Notes under the pieces: model-generated
What the model saw: the letters and a program-made list of their open reading frames with translations, nothing else
Told to the model about the DNA's origin: nothing
The model's database searches: none
Shown here: piece by piece, positions 1 through 60,800 of the stretch
Layout: the number at the start of each line of letters is the position of its first letter
Position numbering within the stretch: the stretch's first letter is position 1
Origin: Lineus longissimus
Taxonomy: Eukaryota > Nemertea > Pilidiophora > Heteronemertea > Lineidae
DNA length: 64,000 bases
Reading direction: 5' to 3'
NCBI RefSeq assembly: GCF_910592395.1
Contig: NC_088308.1
Coordinates: 2,540,001 to 2,604,000, forward strand
Made by a program: the position numbers and the translations under genes

Positions 1-2806
1 TTCATACAAAAACAAAGAACCTTAGCGTTGCCAATAACGGGGTTTGGCAAGTATTAATTCTCGTTCTATACGTACTGGCTCGTCTCCTTGTCGTTCGAAC
101 TTCTGTCAGTGTCAGCATCAACAACTTAACTTAAGCCATGATTGTGTCAATTAACTGAAATGCTGACGTCAGCATTCCCTTAATAAGTCAAGATGATAAC
201 ATGATTACATGATTATGCATTAGTTTGATACAGTGAATGAAGACATGAAACATGGATACAACTGTAGAGTGATTATTTTTCCTTCCCTGCATGGGTCATA
301 ACTGGTGACGTTTTGAAAAAATTCTCTTGTAGTTCTGATATATTGTTTAGAACTCCTGCATCATTGTGACTGAAAAAACCCAACTTCAAGTATTCAAAAT
401 AAGATGTCGAACATCCATCGTCATGTTCCCATCAGTAAAACGGTGTGCGCGAGGGCAAAAGAGGAACAGGACAGCTTGCCAGTGTCCGTTATACATGTTC
501 ATTGTAATTGGAGAAGTCTAAATGATCACTATACAGTATGTAGACATGTTAGTGACAATGATCACCCAAAAGGGGACGTCTCAAAACAAAAAATGATTTT
601 TATAAATATATTCTTTGCATCTATATGTATTTACAATAAACTATGTCGCCATAGAAACAAATAAACGATTTAACAACGATTTAACGCAACAACTGAGAAA
701 GTTAAGTTACTGTGAGAAATGAGTTGCGACTTCACAAATAGGGACGTCTCGCAAGCATAACGACGTACGTATTTCAAAGACCAAGCAACAAATCAAATTC
801 TAGTTTCCCAATAACGAAACCCAGCTACATGAATACGACACGCGGATATCGCTCATACCAAAGGCAAATTGTTTAAAACTGTTATGCGTTTCCCTCCCGA
901 TCAAATTATTGTTCCTTCGGAAAACATTTCAGAATCACAGCAGTTCCTGTTACAAGAATTATCTTTGCCTGAATGCCTATCTCCACCTTTTCGTTTTCGA
1001 ATTCGATGACCTCTTCCCTTGATGTATGCACACCACCGTCGAATTGGTGGGAACATATCGAAGCACAGTCATTTGCATAAAGTCCCACGTCACTGCCGAC
1101 AGAACAAGTCTTACGTAATAATAGGACTGGCCCAAATCTTCTTAATAGATTAAGTAAAAAGTACGTATTTCGCCAAATACTGTACTTGTACGTACCAAGA
1201 CGATCGTCAGTCAGAAGCGAAAACCCCATTGCATGCCAAAGGAGATTGATAGACCAGCCACAAAAAATTGTAACCGCGAGAGAACAAAATATGACCCGTC
1301 CCAGTCATCACTCCGGGAGTCACTTCACCGGAAGAAAATAAAGCTTGTAGGTGGGAAAGGTTGGCCAACAACTCGAGTTTTGTATATACACAGCCACAGA
1401 GTCTGATTGATTCCGCATGGATTCTGCACCCTTAGGTGGCCGACACTGATAACATTGCTGAGCAAAACAGCCGGGCAAATCCAAAATTAGAAGGATAGAA
1501 AATGACGCGAACTGTAAGTTGGCATATTAACTACACTCGTTTCTAGCTACACAGCAGCAAACATCATATGAACAGTATAGCACCCTGAACACCATCGAAT
1601 ATCTTGGCGAAGAGGTCGAAAATCACATGAAAAAACGCACCCTCCATCGCCAACCAACAAAGCCGATTTGTGATTTTCGCTCTCAATGCCTAATGTTCCC
1701 AATCCGGCTTTCCCTGATATGCCTAACTACGAGTTTTACCAACCACTGACCCAACAATCATCACAAACAACAGGATTCATCTCACGTCAGAATAACAAGG
1801 GTTTAGGCCCCTTACTTTGATATCAAGCTGGGAATCCACCATGATTTCTTTACGATGTGATTGCGATAGGGAGTTGTCAGTCCAATCATGACATTTCGGC
1901 ACAGAAAGGAGTCCATCTAGTTCGATTCCAGCATCATCATTGTAAAGTAGTACGAGAATTTCATGGCCCTCATTCGTACGCTGGAGTGATTAATTTTTGA
2001 GATGATCATTCGGCAAGAACTCACGTTGACTGCGGTGGTAGACTTCTGCAGGAAGTACGTCACTTCGACCCCCGAAAAACAGAACTGACGCATCCCGTCG
2101 TCTTCATCGTTTGCATCTGCAGCCTAAATGTTACAACTTGGACTGGATTTAGCACGAAGGACATTGTTATGTTCATAACTAGCTGTGAAGAGTTGGACTC
2201 TCAGTGACATTTACAATTACTCGGAAGAGACATGTGCAACATACATTCACAGACACATCACACACAGTCACTGTTTCACTGCAGCACACAAGCCACGCCA
2301 CTTGTGACCAAGGCACAGTAGTTTACATAACATAATAAACAGAGTAAAGGGAGAGTTTCAACTGAATTCATTGATTGAAAAGCATCATAGAGACCTAAAG
2401 TTTATATTTCATAAATTACAAGTATTGCAAATTGCCCAGAGGCGAGCATGATCAGAGCAATAGACTGGCAATTTAAAACTCATGGTTATTGCACCAGCCA
2501 AAGACCTTGCCGTCTTTTCATGTCGGCGGCCCGACAGAGATAACCAAGGGATTCAGTTGAGGAAAGTTGTCAAGGGTTCTACGCTGGAGGCGCGTGCACT
2601 TTTCTTAAGCATTAAAGGTTGATACTAAGTCGAACTGGAGCATCAAGCCAAATATTTCCACGTGACTGTCCTCATCCGCCTTAGTCGCATAGGAATAATG
2701 AGGAAAAAAACTGTTTTAAGGGGGTAATTTATAAACTGCACTTAGCACCATTCTGCATAAGACCCTCGAAGTATCACACAGTAGAAAATTTGCAAATGTT
2801 GCATGT
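1..2806. other. downstream flank and probable 3' UTR of the kinase gene
   Basis: No gene recognised. The part nearest 2806 should be the 3' untranslated region on the minus strand, but I could not place a clear AATAAA signal and so cannot set its end. A minus-strand open frame at 906-1229 (107 codons) has no family resemblance that I can see. Confidence 0.5.
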
Positions 2807-51916
<49,110 letters not shown>

Positions 51917-52146
51917 CTGAAAAGATTAAAAAATATTTTTCCTTTAATATTTTGAATTGAAAAATCTATATTGTACATCAGACATGACACAAATTTAAGA
52001 ATTAACAAACTTCTGCAGAAATACATGTAAGCTTACAATGTATAAACCGAAAATATAGCCAACAGGTGGCAATCCGCAAACGGGCAACATATTTGTGACA
52101 TGTATATGACATAGGCCTACCATTTGGGGACAGTACTTTTGAGAAC

Positions 52147-52200
52147 TTTACCTATAAAATATGCTTGGGTGATACTGTTGGTCTAACACCCCCATTCTAG
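52147..52200 (-). pseudogene. decayed partial copy of PRKG exon e3
   Basis: On the minus strand AGAATGGGGGTGTTAGACC matches AGAATATGGGTGTTAGACC of exon e3 (17 of 19). It is followed in the same order by CCAAGCATATT (exon: TCCAGCATATT) and AAAGTTCTCAAAAG (exon: AAAGTTCTTAAAAAG), with about 35 bp lost between the last two. The reading frame is not kept and no good donor remains. It lies upstream of exon e1, out of order with the real e3 at 24151-24256. Confidence 0.55.
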
Positions 52201-53087
52201 TATGCCTTAACAGATGGAAACAGGCACTTTTTAAATGCCCCAGCGTATTCATCCAATGTAATATTTGATGTTTTTAAACTGATATTTTATTATCACATAC
52301 GAAAATGACAATTGATCATAATTAGCCATCTTTTAAGGGTTGTTGCGACATTCACATGTATACTGACATAATTTTGGGCAACCGAGAAAACTATCAAACC
52401 CAGCCCGCACACAACAAGCTTTCTAATTCCAAAGACTATTACACCAGCAATTTTCTAGCGATATGAATTTGACCTGTCATACGCCCATCTCCCTTGATAT
52501 ATCCTGACAGGCTAAAAGAAAATAATGCTATTACCAGAAGAAGATGATTGACCGCCAGCAAAGAAAAGCCACGCTGAATACCAATGCTCATTCAGCGCAG
52601 CATCTCAAGAGGAAACCTCACGTGGCATTTAATCGTCGACGGATTAAGGAGGTGGTAAGTTGTTATGGCAGAGAAATGCGCAAGGATTCTGAGCATTAAA
52701 TCTCGTCCAAGAAGGTGGCTGGTTGTTGCTTTTAAAGTACTTAGCGGAATAGTCGTGATTACATCATGCTTACCGTGCCGAAGAAATATGATAGAGGGCT
52801 TTGGCAAATGCTAACCGAAAATGCAGCTTAATGGAAAATGTTACTGCGTTTCATGTAATGCTTTTTCTAAGGAAACAGTGTGCACATTGCTATTTTACAA
52901 AAAGGCCTACCATTCGCGCTATCAGTTGGTTCCAAAGAGCTTCAGCAAAGGTATCCTCTCATAGATAACTGACGTACATGTAATGTGATTGTTGAATGTT
53001 TTTACCCCGCCGATATATACCTTCAAAACACCACTGACCTACATGTACTGGCGGTGGCAACCAGCTAAAAGAATACAGTTCTTCATA

Positions 53088-53561
53088 CAGTGGAACCCCG
53101 GTAACACGAACAATTTTCAGGCCAAAGTTTTTGGGGGGCTGATGATGTTTCTTCATTTTGAGCAGAAAAAAAAGTGAAGTTCAGAATTCTAAGATTTTTT
53201 TTGAAGCCCAATTTTTTTGGGACTGATGATGTTTCTTCATTTTGAGCAGAAGAAAAAAAAACAAGTGAAAAAAACATTTGGACTTGAACATTTTTTTCAT
53301 CTGTAGCATGGCAGCATTCGTCTTTTCACCGTAATTAGGCCCTTTGGTCGCGTTAGAGGGGTGAATTTGGTCATTGGGACCGCCCAATCCAGTGATCGTG
53401 GTCTGGATACCGGGGTGGTCGTGGTCTGGATACCGGGGTGGTCGTGTTACCGGGGGCCTTGTAATGGTAATTAGAGAGGAAACCATTCGGGACCGGCGAT
53501 TCTTGGTCTGCATAGCGGGGTGGTCGTGTTACCGGGGTGTTCGCCGACCGGGGTTCCACTG
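53088..53561. mobile_element. pogo/Tigger-like MITE
   Basis: Ends cagtggaaccccggt and accggggttccactg, with TA on both sides (53086-53087 and 53562-53563). Termini beginning CAGTGGAACC with TA duplication are typical of pogo/Tigger elements of the Tc1/mariner superfamily. 474 bp, no transposase. Inside are two copies of a tgatgtttcttcattttgag block (about 53142 and 53228) and two of gtctggataccggggtgg (about 53401 and 53425). Confidence 0.85.
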
Positions 53562-53629
53562 TACATGTATACATTCTGTTACACCATATTCGTGATATTT
53601 GTTGCTTTCAACGTTCTCTAGCAATCTTA

Positions 53630-53888
53630 TATCTTCAAGATAACTTGACAGCTCTGATGGTCGAGATTATTTCCCTACTACACAACTAGCAACTGACAAA
53701 AAAATTGTGATGTTGGTTACCTACATCCGCAAACCTATCTTTTAGATAAAAAGTTGACAGCTAAGAGTATTTTCATAAATCATAATCGCCATTTCCTGTA
53801 TCTTTTCTGTAATTGCCATGATTTTCTACCTACATGTATTTTCAAGATGATATCTTGACAGCCGCGATCATCGAGATTATTTTCCTGA
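53630..53888 (+). repeat. diverged direct repeat pair of about 45 bp
   Basis: cttcaagataacttgacagc followed by cgagattatttccct at 53632-53675 recurs as ttcaagatgatatcttgaca followed by cgagattattttcct at 53838-53887. About 80% alike; unit spacing about 205 bp. Confidence 0.6.
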
Positions 53889-54007
53889 CAAATGTTGACT
53901 GATGGTATCCACCTCATCCTAGCAATGTTAAGCACCTTAAAGAGGTTGAATAGCGCCTCCAGAAGCAAGCAACAGCGCCACCCGTAGCAGAAATAAGCAC
54001 TGCTTAG

Positions 54008-54080
54008 TGACGTCATGGTTTCCATATACGGCATCTCATTTGCATATTTTTACAACCTTATTTACTACGAGTTATAAATA
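54008..54080 (+). promoter_or_regulatory. promoter-like cluster: CRE, octamer, TATA
   Basis: TGACGTCA (54008-54015, perfect CRE), ATTTGCAT (54038-54045, perfect octamer) and TATAAATA (54073-54080) stand in one orientation within 73 bp. An octamer about 30 bp before a TATA box is the arrangement known from H2B and some snRNA promoters. A start about 25-30 bp after the TATA would precede the good-context ATG at 54257. Function is inferred from motifs only. Confidence 0.5.
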
Positions 54081-54315
54081 TGCCAGTAGCACGTGTATCA
54101 TGCCGGGCGGCGCTGCCAGGTGTTTCCACTATGGGTTACATAATCGGCTACAAAGAGGCCAGTGTTCTAGTAAATGAAGTTAGCAATGATAGCGAAAGAA
54201 TGTTAGTGTATGGTACGCAGTCAATAGCGATAGTAGTGAGTTGGAGAGAGGAGAAAATGGAAAATGGAGAGAATAGTAGTATGGATTTCGAGTCGCCGGT
54301 GGATTCTGGGCCGGT

Positions 54316-54321
54316 GGAGAG
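54316..54321. repeat. 6-bp target duplication, left
   Basis: ggagag immediately before the element end tatggcaagcc; the same six bases follow the element at 55880-55885. Confidence 0.85.
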
Positions 54322-54424
54322 TATGGCAAGCCAAAGCGGAATTTATTCAAGACTTTAGAATTACCATTCAAGAAGTTAAATATAAGTTCAAGAAGGAAAT
54401 ATATGTTCAAGACTAAAATATGTT

Positions 54425-54546
54425 CAACCTTGAATCAAGTGTTTTCAACCTTGAATAAAATATGTTCAACCTTGAATAAAATATGTTCAACCTTGAATAA
54501 AATATGTCCAACCTTGAACAAAATATATTCAACCTTGAACAAAATA
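54425..54546 (+). repeat. 21-bp array, left arm
   Basis: Six units at exact 21-bp spacing, ttcaaccttgaataaaatat and variants. Because 21 is a multiple of three, the minus strand stays open and reads a repeated FKVEHIL-type heptad; this is not taken as a gene. Confidence 0.9.
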
Positions 54547-55699
54547 TATTCAAGACTCACGTGACCATATTCAAGACGCACGTGACCACAAAATTGATGA
54601 CGTAGAATGGTGGAGACAGGGATGGAAAACTCAACAATTCGGGAGTCGATTTCTAATCTTCTTTTAACACCATAACATGGGGTTTTCTGAAATAGTACAA
54701 ACATGTGTCACAATCAGAAACAGTACATCACAACCATACTTGTAGTATACAAATGTCCTCAAATTTGTCTTTCCTACAACATGGTCTTACACGGAGAACT
54801 AAAACCTACATATTACTGTCACACAGATCATTGAAAGCAGTCCTAAATATTCTCACAACTTAGTACATGACATAATGATATTGGTACTGTAAAATCGCTG
54901 GGAGACGTTGCTCCTATACACAGAGTGCATGCTCAATGCATAGATGTACGCATCGCACGAGGCGCGCACTCATCGAAACTTCTGGCGAAGCATTCAAGAC
55001 AACGGACAATCAAACCTTGATTTTGATGTACACCTTTTAACTATTCTGAATGACAGTGGGCTAGGGGTTTCTATACATATTTTGCTTTTACCTGAATCTT
55101 GAAACCTCCCGATTCAAATCATAAAGAGTTACAAAAAACCCACAAAAAAGAGGGACGAAGTCCGCGAAGACCTTCCCTGACAAATCGAAATGGCTGAAGC
55201 GCATGTTACGTCATCGCAACTCACGACGCGGGGTTGTCTCAGCGCGCGCGCAAGTTAAAGTTAGCGAAAGAACATGTCAAAGGTGACGATAGGCAAATAA
55301 CTGGGAAAATAGGCGCAATATTCAAAACATAGAGCGTAGAATCTGTGGTACTTCCGATGCGTTCTGTTTCACGACAGGCATTGCGCATTTTGAACCTATA
55401 ATTTGCCTGATATGTCTGTGAAACATGTATCGACTCTGACATTCACTCGGCATCCATGTCATGATGTGTAGGATTACAGTACATGTCAGGTGTAGGCGGC
55501 TAGGTACGTGTACAACCATGTGTCAAAACCTCGTGCGAACAATTCGAGCTCCGAAACGCAACACAAGTACCATGGGTTCGGGAAAGTCCGGACGCGGGTT
55601 CGGGAAAGTCCGTAAAGCATCAAAACATGAGCAACTACGTCATCAATTTTTGTGGTCACGTGCGTCTTGAATATGGTCACGTGAGTCTTGAATATATTT

Positions 55700-55800
55700 T
55701 GTTCAAGGTTGAATATATTTTGTTCAAGGTTGACAATATTTGATTCAAGGTTGACAATATTTGATTCAAGGTTGACAATATTTGATTCAGGATTGAACAT
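55700..55800 (-). repeat. 21-bp array, right arm
   Basis: Five units in the opposite orientation to the left arm (gttcaaggttgaatatattt, then gattcaaggttgacaatatt), again 21 bp apart. The arms have diverged in unit number and in one base block. Confidence 0.9.
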
Positions 55801-55879
55801 ATTTTGGTCTTGAACATATATTTAACTTCTTGAATAGTAATTCCACGGTCTTGAATAAATTCCGCTTTGGCTTGCCATA

Positions 55880-55885
55880 GGAGAG
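55880..55885. repeat. 6-bp target duplication, right
   Basis: ggagag directly after the element's last base; pairs with 54316-54321. Confidence 0.85.
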
Positions 55886-56814
55886 CGAGGCCCCTGATCC
55901 GAACAGTACAGAAGAAATGGAGCAGCATATTATCCAAGACTTGTTTGACAACCATGACGACTCAAGATATTTGCCAGAATTGCCGGCAATGAACATGAGT
56001 GAAGAGGAGATGGGGCCATTCCAGCCAAGTGACCTGTCACTGCTCATGGCGAATGTCGGAGCCTCTAGAGACGCTGGTCTCGTCAGTACGCCAACGGCAT
56101 TGAGGTGTTCCCCAAGGGTGGTGCAGACGCCAAGACGTGAGACTAACACCGGCGCGGTGACAGCTGTAGCAGATGGAGCCACGCCACTAACATTTTTCAA
56201 GCATCCGAATGGTACCTTACAGATCCGCAAGGGGCGCGTTACCGAAAATGTTGCAAAAATCAATAACGTGATCGTAAATATTGTCATATTTTTCAAGATG
56301 AGAGTATGTAAATGATACGCAAACGATAAACCAATGAAAGGCCAGTATCTATTGAACCTTACAAGTAATTTGGGGGCCTTGAAACTCCTTATATTTATCA
56401 ATGAAACCTTATTCCCGCCTAAGGTTTTGACCGGGCCGTCCAAAACTCCCCATTTTTTGGCGGGCCCTTTCCTTTAACAATAATTAACCTCTGAGATAAA
56501 ACGTGGTTTCTTCTTTCCATGAATGTACTATACGCCTACATACAAAACATGCACACATAAATCTGACATGAAACATTATCCGAGGCTTTTATCAAATGTT
56601 GTATTGGGTAACATGTTGCCAAGTTGTTGCAGATACAATTGTGTGAGGTTCACACGGGAGATGCTTTAGGAACTGTACCAAACACAACAACTGGCATAAT
56701 CCACTTCGCACCAGCACTCAAGACAGGCCATGGTGAACCCATCGGGGTATTAAGATTTCGATGATGCTGCTTCACCAACTCATTTTCTTAAATCATGAGT
56801 TTGTTTTAATCAAT

Positions 56815-56898
56815 GTCAATGTACACTGGTCAATGTACACTGGTCAATGTACACTGGTCAATGTACACTGGTCAATGTACACTGGTCAATGTACACTG
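56815..56898 (+). repeat. 14-bp minisatellite, six copies
   Basis: gtcaatgtacactg repeated six times without change, 84 bp. Perfect identity suggests recent or ongoing expansion or contraction. Confidence 0.97.
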
Positions 56899-57657
56899 CA
56901 TCGTGCTTAACACACATAGACTAGAAACAAGCCGGACACATTCCGTCAGAAACGATGTAGAACCTTCCACTTTTCCGAGCACTAATTACCTCCGAGGTCT
57001 TATTTTTAAGAACTGTGAACAGACAATGCTGCACATCTTAATGACATTGATTTCATGCTGGCGTGCCCAGCATGCCCAGACGTACCTGGGGGGACTACCG
57101 TTTTTAGGCGCCTTTTTCTACAGCGCGGAAAAGACAGTAGCACAGCAGGATCGTGTAATCAGACGATGTGTAATATACCATACCATGTATTAATTGGTCT
57201 ACTGCAGAGCCATCTTCTCCACTTTCTACAAGAAAAGCTAATATAAGGCTATGCATTCATTGAGATAACAACTGAGGCGCTGAAATCAAAAACTGCACAA
57301 GTTCATGGTCTTAAAGAAGGACTTGACTTTGTATCGTTTACTAATTTCAAGACCACAAATACCCCAATATGGTGCCTGTTAAAATATTCAGCATCTACAG
57401 GTTCGTTGCTTGAAAACGAATCCCAAGACAAGCAGATGCTCCTGATGACCCCCCAGCTTCGATCGAAGTCCCGAACATTTTATTTCGATGTTTATGCTTT
57501 TAATAACAAAATGGGGAATGGTTAGGTAAAATAGGGGAAAGTGAGCTCGAGAGGGAGCTCATTTCAGCCAATTTTGCCTATTCACCCATTTAATGATTGC
57601 GAATAGTACAGATTCAAAAGACTAGCTTTCCACCTTACATGTATATCAAGGATTGTT
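56899..57657. other. intergenic or intronic stretch
   Basis: Nothing recognised between the minisatellite and the third copy of repeat family B; the open frame overlapping the minisatellite (56813-57193) is driven by the repeat and rejected as a gene. Confidence 0.5.
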
Positions 57658-57885
57658 TGCACTACGTTATTTGCCGCTTACCTCACAGTCATTCAAAAGA
57701 ATTCAGGCCGAGCCCAATACTCGGTCTATTGTCTTTGAACAAAGCCCGCTCATACCTGGGCCTAAACATTTATTGTTCTTCTGTCTTATCAAAATGTTAC
57801 CTGGGCAAATCTTGATGACATCGATCACCATGAAACAACTTTCATATGGGTCGATTGGCCTAAGCTAAACGGGAACGGGAAATAA
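57658..57885 (+). repeat. dispersed repeat, family B copy 3
   Basis: Shares with 14792-15020 also the upstream part (tacgttattt, cttac/cttatct), then aaaagaattcaggcc, cggtctattgtctttgaaca, aagcccgctc, gggcaaatcttgatgacatc and the final ggtcgattggcc. Same orientation as copies 1 and 2. Edges are approximate. Confidence 0.75.
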
Positions 57886-60800
57886 ACGTGATGCAATCGA
57901 GACTGCTTTACGATACGTCTGCTGATGGTGATCTCCGACAGCCTCGACTCTCAAATCAAATGTTAACTAAACGTGTAATTATAAGCCGCCAGTCAATCCT
58001 ATTCACCGGGTAATAAAAAATGGGAACAGCCACCACAGAGGCGAGGTGTTAGTAATGGTTGTAATTACCATGCCATCTCTGCCGATTTTTTTGTCCATCA
58101 ATTCTGACAGTTCTTCCCCAGCGGGAATTTGTCTGTTAAGATATGAGAGATAACTTGATGGTGTGGTTTAGTGTCGCATCATGCGGAGCATGTCCTCAAT
58201 GTAAAGTTGCCATCAAAGAGTCGGGCGAATGATTTGGATGGGAAGAACTGTGCTGATCAGAATTGCATAGTGAGATATTTGTCCAATACTGATTACACTG
58301 AAGGAAAATGTTGTTCTTTCTTAAATGGGTGGGGTACGTGTCCATTTTATCATCCGATGATCAAAACATATAATGCGTCCCTTTACCTGCACCTTGATAG
58401 GAGTAGGAATAGTTTTTTTGCCCAGAGGGAAGAAAAATGGCTCGTAATGAGCGAATAACTATTTGAGATTGTGAGAGTGACAACTAAACGACTGCTGGAA
58501 CTTGATATTTAATAACACTATAACCGTTAACGGAGCCTAAATATTTAATTAAGCTGATTCACTGTTCATTTTCATAACAGTATTGTATCTTACTTTTCTT
58601 ATACACTCCAACATTTTCAGCAATGCTTACAAGTTTTGAAATGTATAGATCAAAACACGTGGTAAAGAGCAAAGTTTACAATTACATATACAACACGGAA
58701 TTCGCAGTAAAAATTGCTTTTGTCAGATCAAATATTGAATATAAATATAGACATCATATTATAGTACTTATATTGGTTTTAACTAACTGTTTGAGGACTT
58801 CTTCAATTCCAGTTTGATATTTGGTTTGCGATCATTTTATATGAGATGAGGGAACATTAGAGTTCAGCTGCACGGGAAATTTGTAATTCAAATTGTTCAA
58901 ATCGATATGATCTTTATGAGCATCAATTGTATCTAGGGTTCTGAATGAAGATTATGCAGATGACGGGGATAACCTAACCACAGTGTATCCAAACCATATC
59001 GACTGGCATGGTGTTTACAAAATGAGTAAAACCTGACTGTTTTAGTCGCACATTCATGTACATGTAGATTCGGCTGCTGCCAAGAAAAAGTTTCTCTCGT
59101 GTTCAACAAGCAAGAAAAACATACAGCAGAAAAATACTAAACCTTGGGTTTTGAGAAAACTAACGTTCTCTTATATATAAATATAACTGGTCGCGATCGC
59201 ATACTAGTAGTAAAGACCACATACATGTTGGCCTACTTGCTCATAGACTCTCCTTACTCACACCAAAATAACCCGAGCTCTTTTCCATGGACTAATGTAC
59301 GAGTTAACATGTCCTTACATTTCACCTATGAGCATAAATAACGGATCCGTCCAGGTTATTGGATAACATTAACCATTAGATGGTAGATATCGGCAATATA
59401 TCACGTTTTATTGACGTTTCAGCTGAATATGCCGCCGCCTCAGTCTGCGTCCTTGACCTTAGAACTGGCCAGTTACAGATGGCGTTCATCTTGCTCACTC
59501 CAAGTATCATGTGCCCCAGTTAGTTTAAGTTGACGAGCAACGTATCATGGATGAAAGTTATAAACTAAAACAAACTGTATAGTCATTATTTCACATCACA
59601 TGCCAATAGCTACCTGCTTACTTGATACATGGGCTCAAGTAGATTATTTTTAAAAATTAAACTTTTTTTCCGGATGTTGTTTGGCAGCCCGGTTCATTGG
59701 CAGCCTATAAATTCTGCCTCTTCCTCAATACATAAAATTAATGATATCAGTCACCTGGCTTTCCGGCAGGTGACCTCCTCTCAAAAATGTAATCGTTTAG
59801 ATTGCATTGAGAGAAGTTTTACAACACATCATACTTATTGGAAGGCCATTTTGAGCTGAGATGCATACAGTGCTAACGAAGTTAACCAACGAGGGAGAAA
59901 AAAAATTCGGGAAAATAACCAACAGGCGGTTTACGGTAAAAGGAAAATCATGCTCAGTATTGATAACGAGTAGCTGCTATAGTTGATTTTTATGAAAAAA
60001 TGCGCTTAAGTGCTGCTACATCACAGCGAGAGCTTAATTGAACGGAAATTAGCATGGCAAAAACTTTCTCATGTCTACGTTTTTTTGCTCTAGATGGTAT
60101 TTGGGGTTTGCCTGTGTCACTGAATAATGAATCACAAGGGAAATCCTCCTCGAATTACATTTTTATGCGCACATGGCAAACAATATGAGAGTATGCTATC
60201 TTACCATGGGACTTCAAGGCAACACACATTCTACCTATACTCACATGCAGCATAATGTACATGACCGACATGATGAATGCCTGAGATGTGAAATTTGGTA
60301 CCAAATAGATAACACCTATCATGCTGCTAGAACCATATGGTCATGCATCCAACGCGGAAAGCTACCGCATGTTTTACGTTTTAAAAACTGAATGGTCGAA
60401 CAATGAGTCATAATGTAGATACCTTCTCGCTTGTCAGATTCTCAGTGAATATCCCAAGTTCGCAAAAAGAAGTGTTGTACAAAGAACCCAGTCATCACCT
60501 ATGAATGGTGACTGGAAAGTTTCACCATTGAAATACCACTTGGAGAATGAGTCTTGGCTTTTCGAACTGAAATCGTCTTGAACTTTTTGGATAATGCACT
60601 TAAGAGGGCAGATCAATCTTGATCAATATGAACTGCGGCTTCTATGAAGGCCCCTTAGATCATTACAATATATTTGAAATGCTCTCTCTTGTACTCCTAT
60701 ACATTATCGTTATAGTGGCAAAAATTAAGATTTTGATTTTTTTCAGCAATGTTTGTAATTTCCATCGGTTTTCTCCGCCGTTCTCCTCCGTTAAAAGAGC

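Larger units (their letters stand above)
54322..55879. mobile_element. 1558-bp non-autonomous element, long inverted ends with 21-bp repeats
   Basis: Ends tatggcaagccaaagcgg and ccgctttggcttgccata, with terminal inverted arms of roughly 300 bp (54322-54600 and about 55630-55879). Each arm carries an array of 21-bp units centred on caaccttgaa or its complement: six on the left (starts 54425, 54446, 54467, 54488, 54509, 54530) and five on the right (55705-55789). Each arm also has two CACGTG sites near its inner edge. The roughly 1-kb middle has no recognisable gene. Flanked by ggagag on both sides. Superfamily not assigned. Confidence 0.88.
54257..56315 (+). pseudogene. unrecognised acidic ORF split by a transposable element
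   Basis: Two pieces in one frame, 54257-54321 (starts MENGENSSMDFESP) and 55886-56315 (EAPDPNSTEEMEQHIIQDLF ... SEEEMGPFQPSDLSLLMANV ... TFFKHPNGTLQIRKGRVTEN; stop at 56313-56315). The ATG has A at -3 and G at +4. With the 1558-bp element and one 6-bp duplicate removed, 164 codons read without a stop. The protein would be acidic first and more basic at the end, like a regulatory nuclear protein, but I recognise no domain. The last codons could be intron read-through, since ATC|GTAAAT near 56273 is a possible donor. As it stands, the ORF is broken. Confidence 0.5.

Noticed and set aside
906-1229. 107-codon minus-strand frame downstream of the kinase stop
   Set aside because: No recognisable domain or supporting signal; length is within chance expectation for this window.
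53181-53574. Overlapping open frames in the pogo-like element
   Set aside because: They follow the direct repeats of the MITE and show no transposase motif.
54435-54704. Minus-strand frame with a repeated FKVEHIL heptad
   Set aside because: It is produced by the 21-bp repeat being divisible by three.
54316-55885. The inserted element acting as an intron (GAGA|GTATGG ... CCATAG|GAGAGC)
   Set aside because: Both borders do offer GT and AG, but splicing there shifts the frame and meets a TGA four codons later; only exact removal of element plus one duplicate keeps the frame.
55787-56443. 218-codon minus-strand open frame
   Set aside because: It runs antisense to the acidic plus-strand ORF and through the repeat array of the element; composition and context favour the plus strand.
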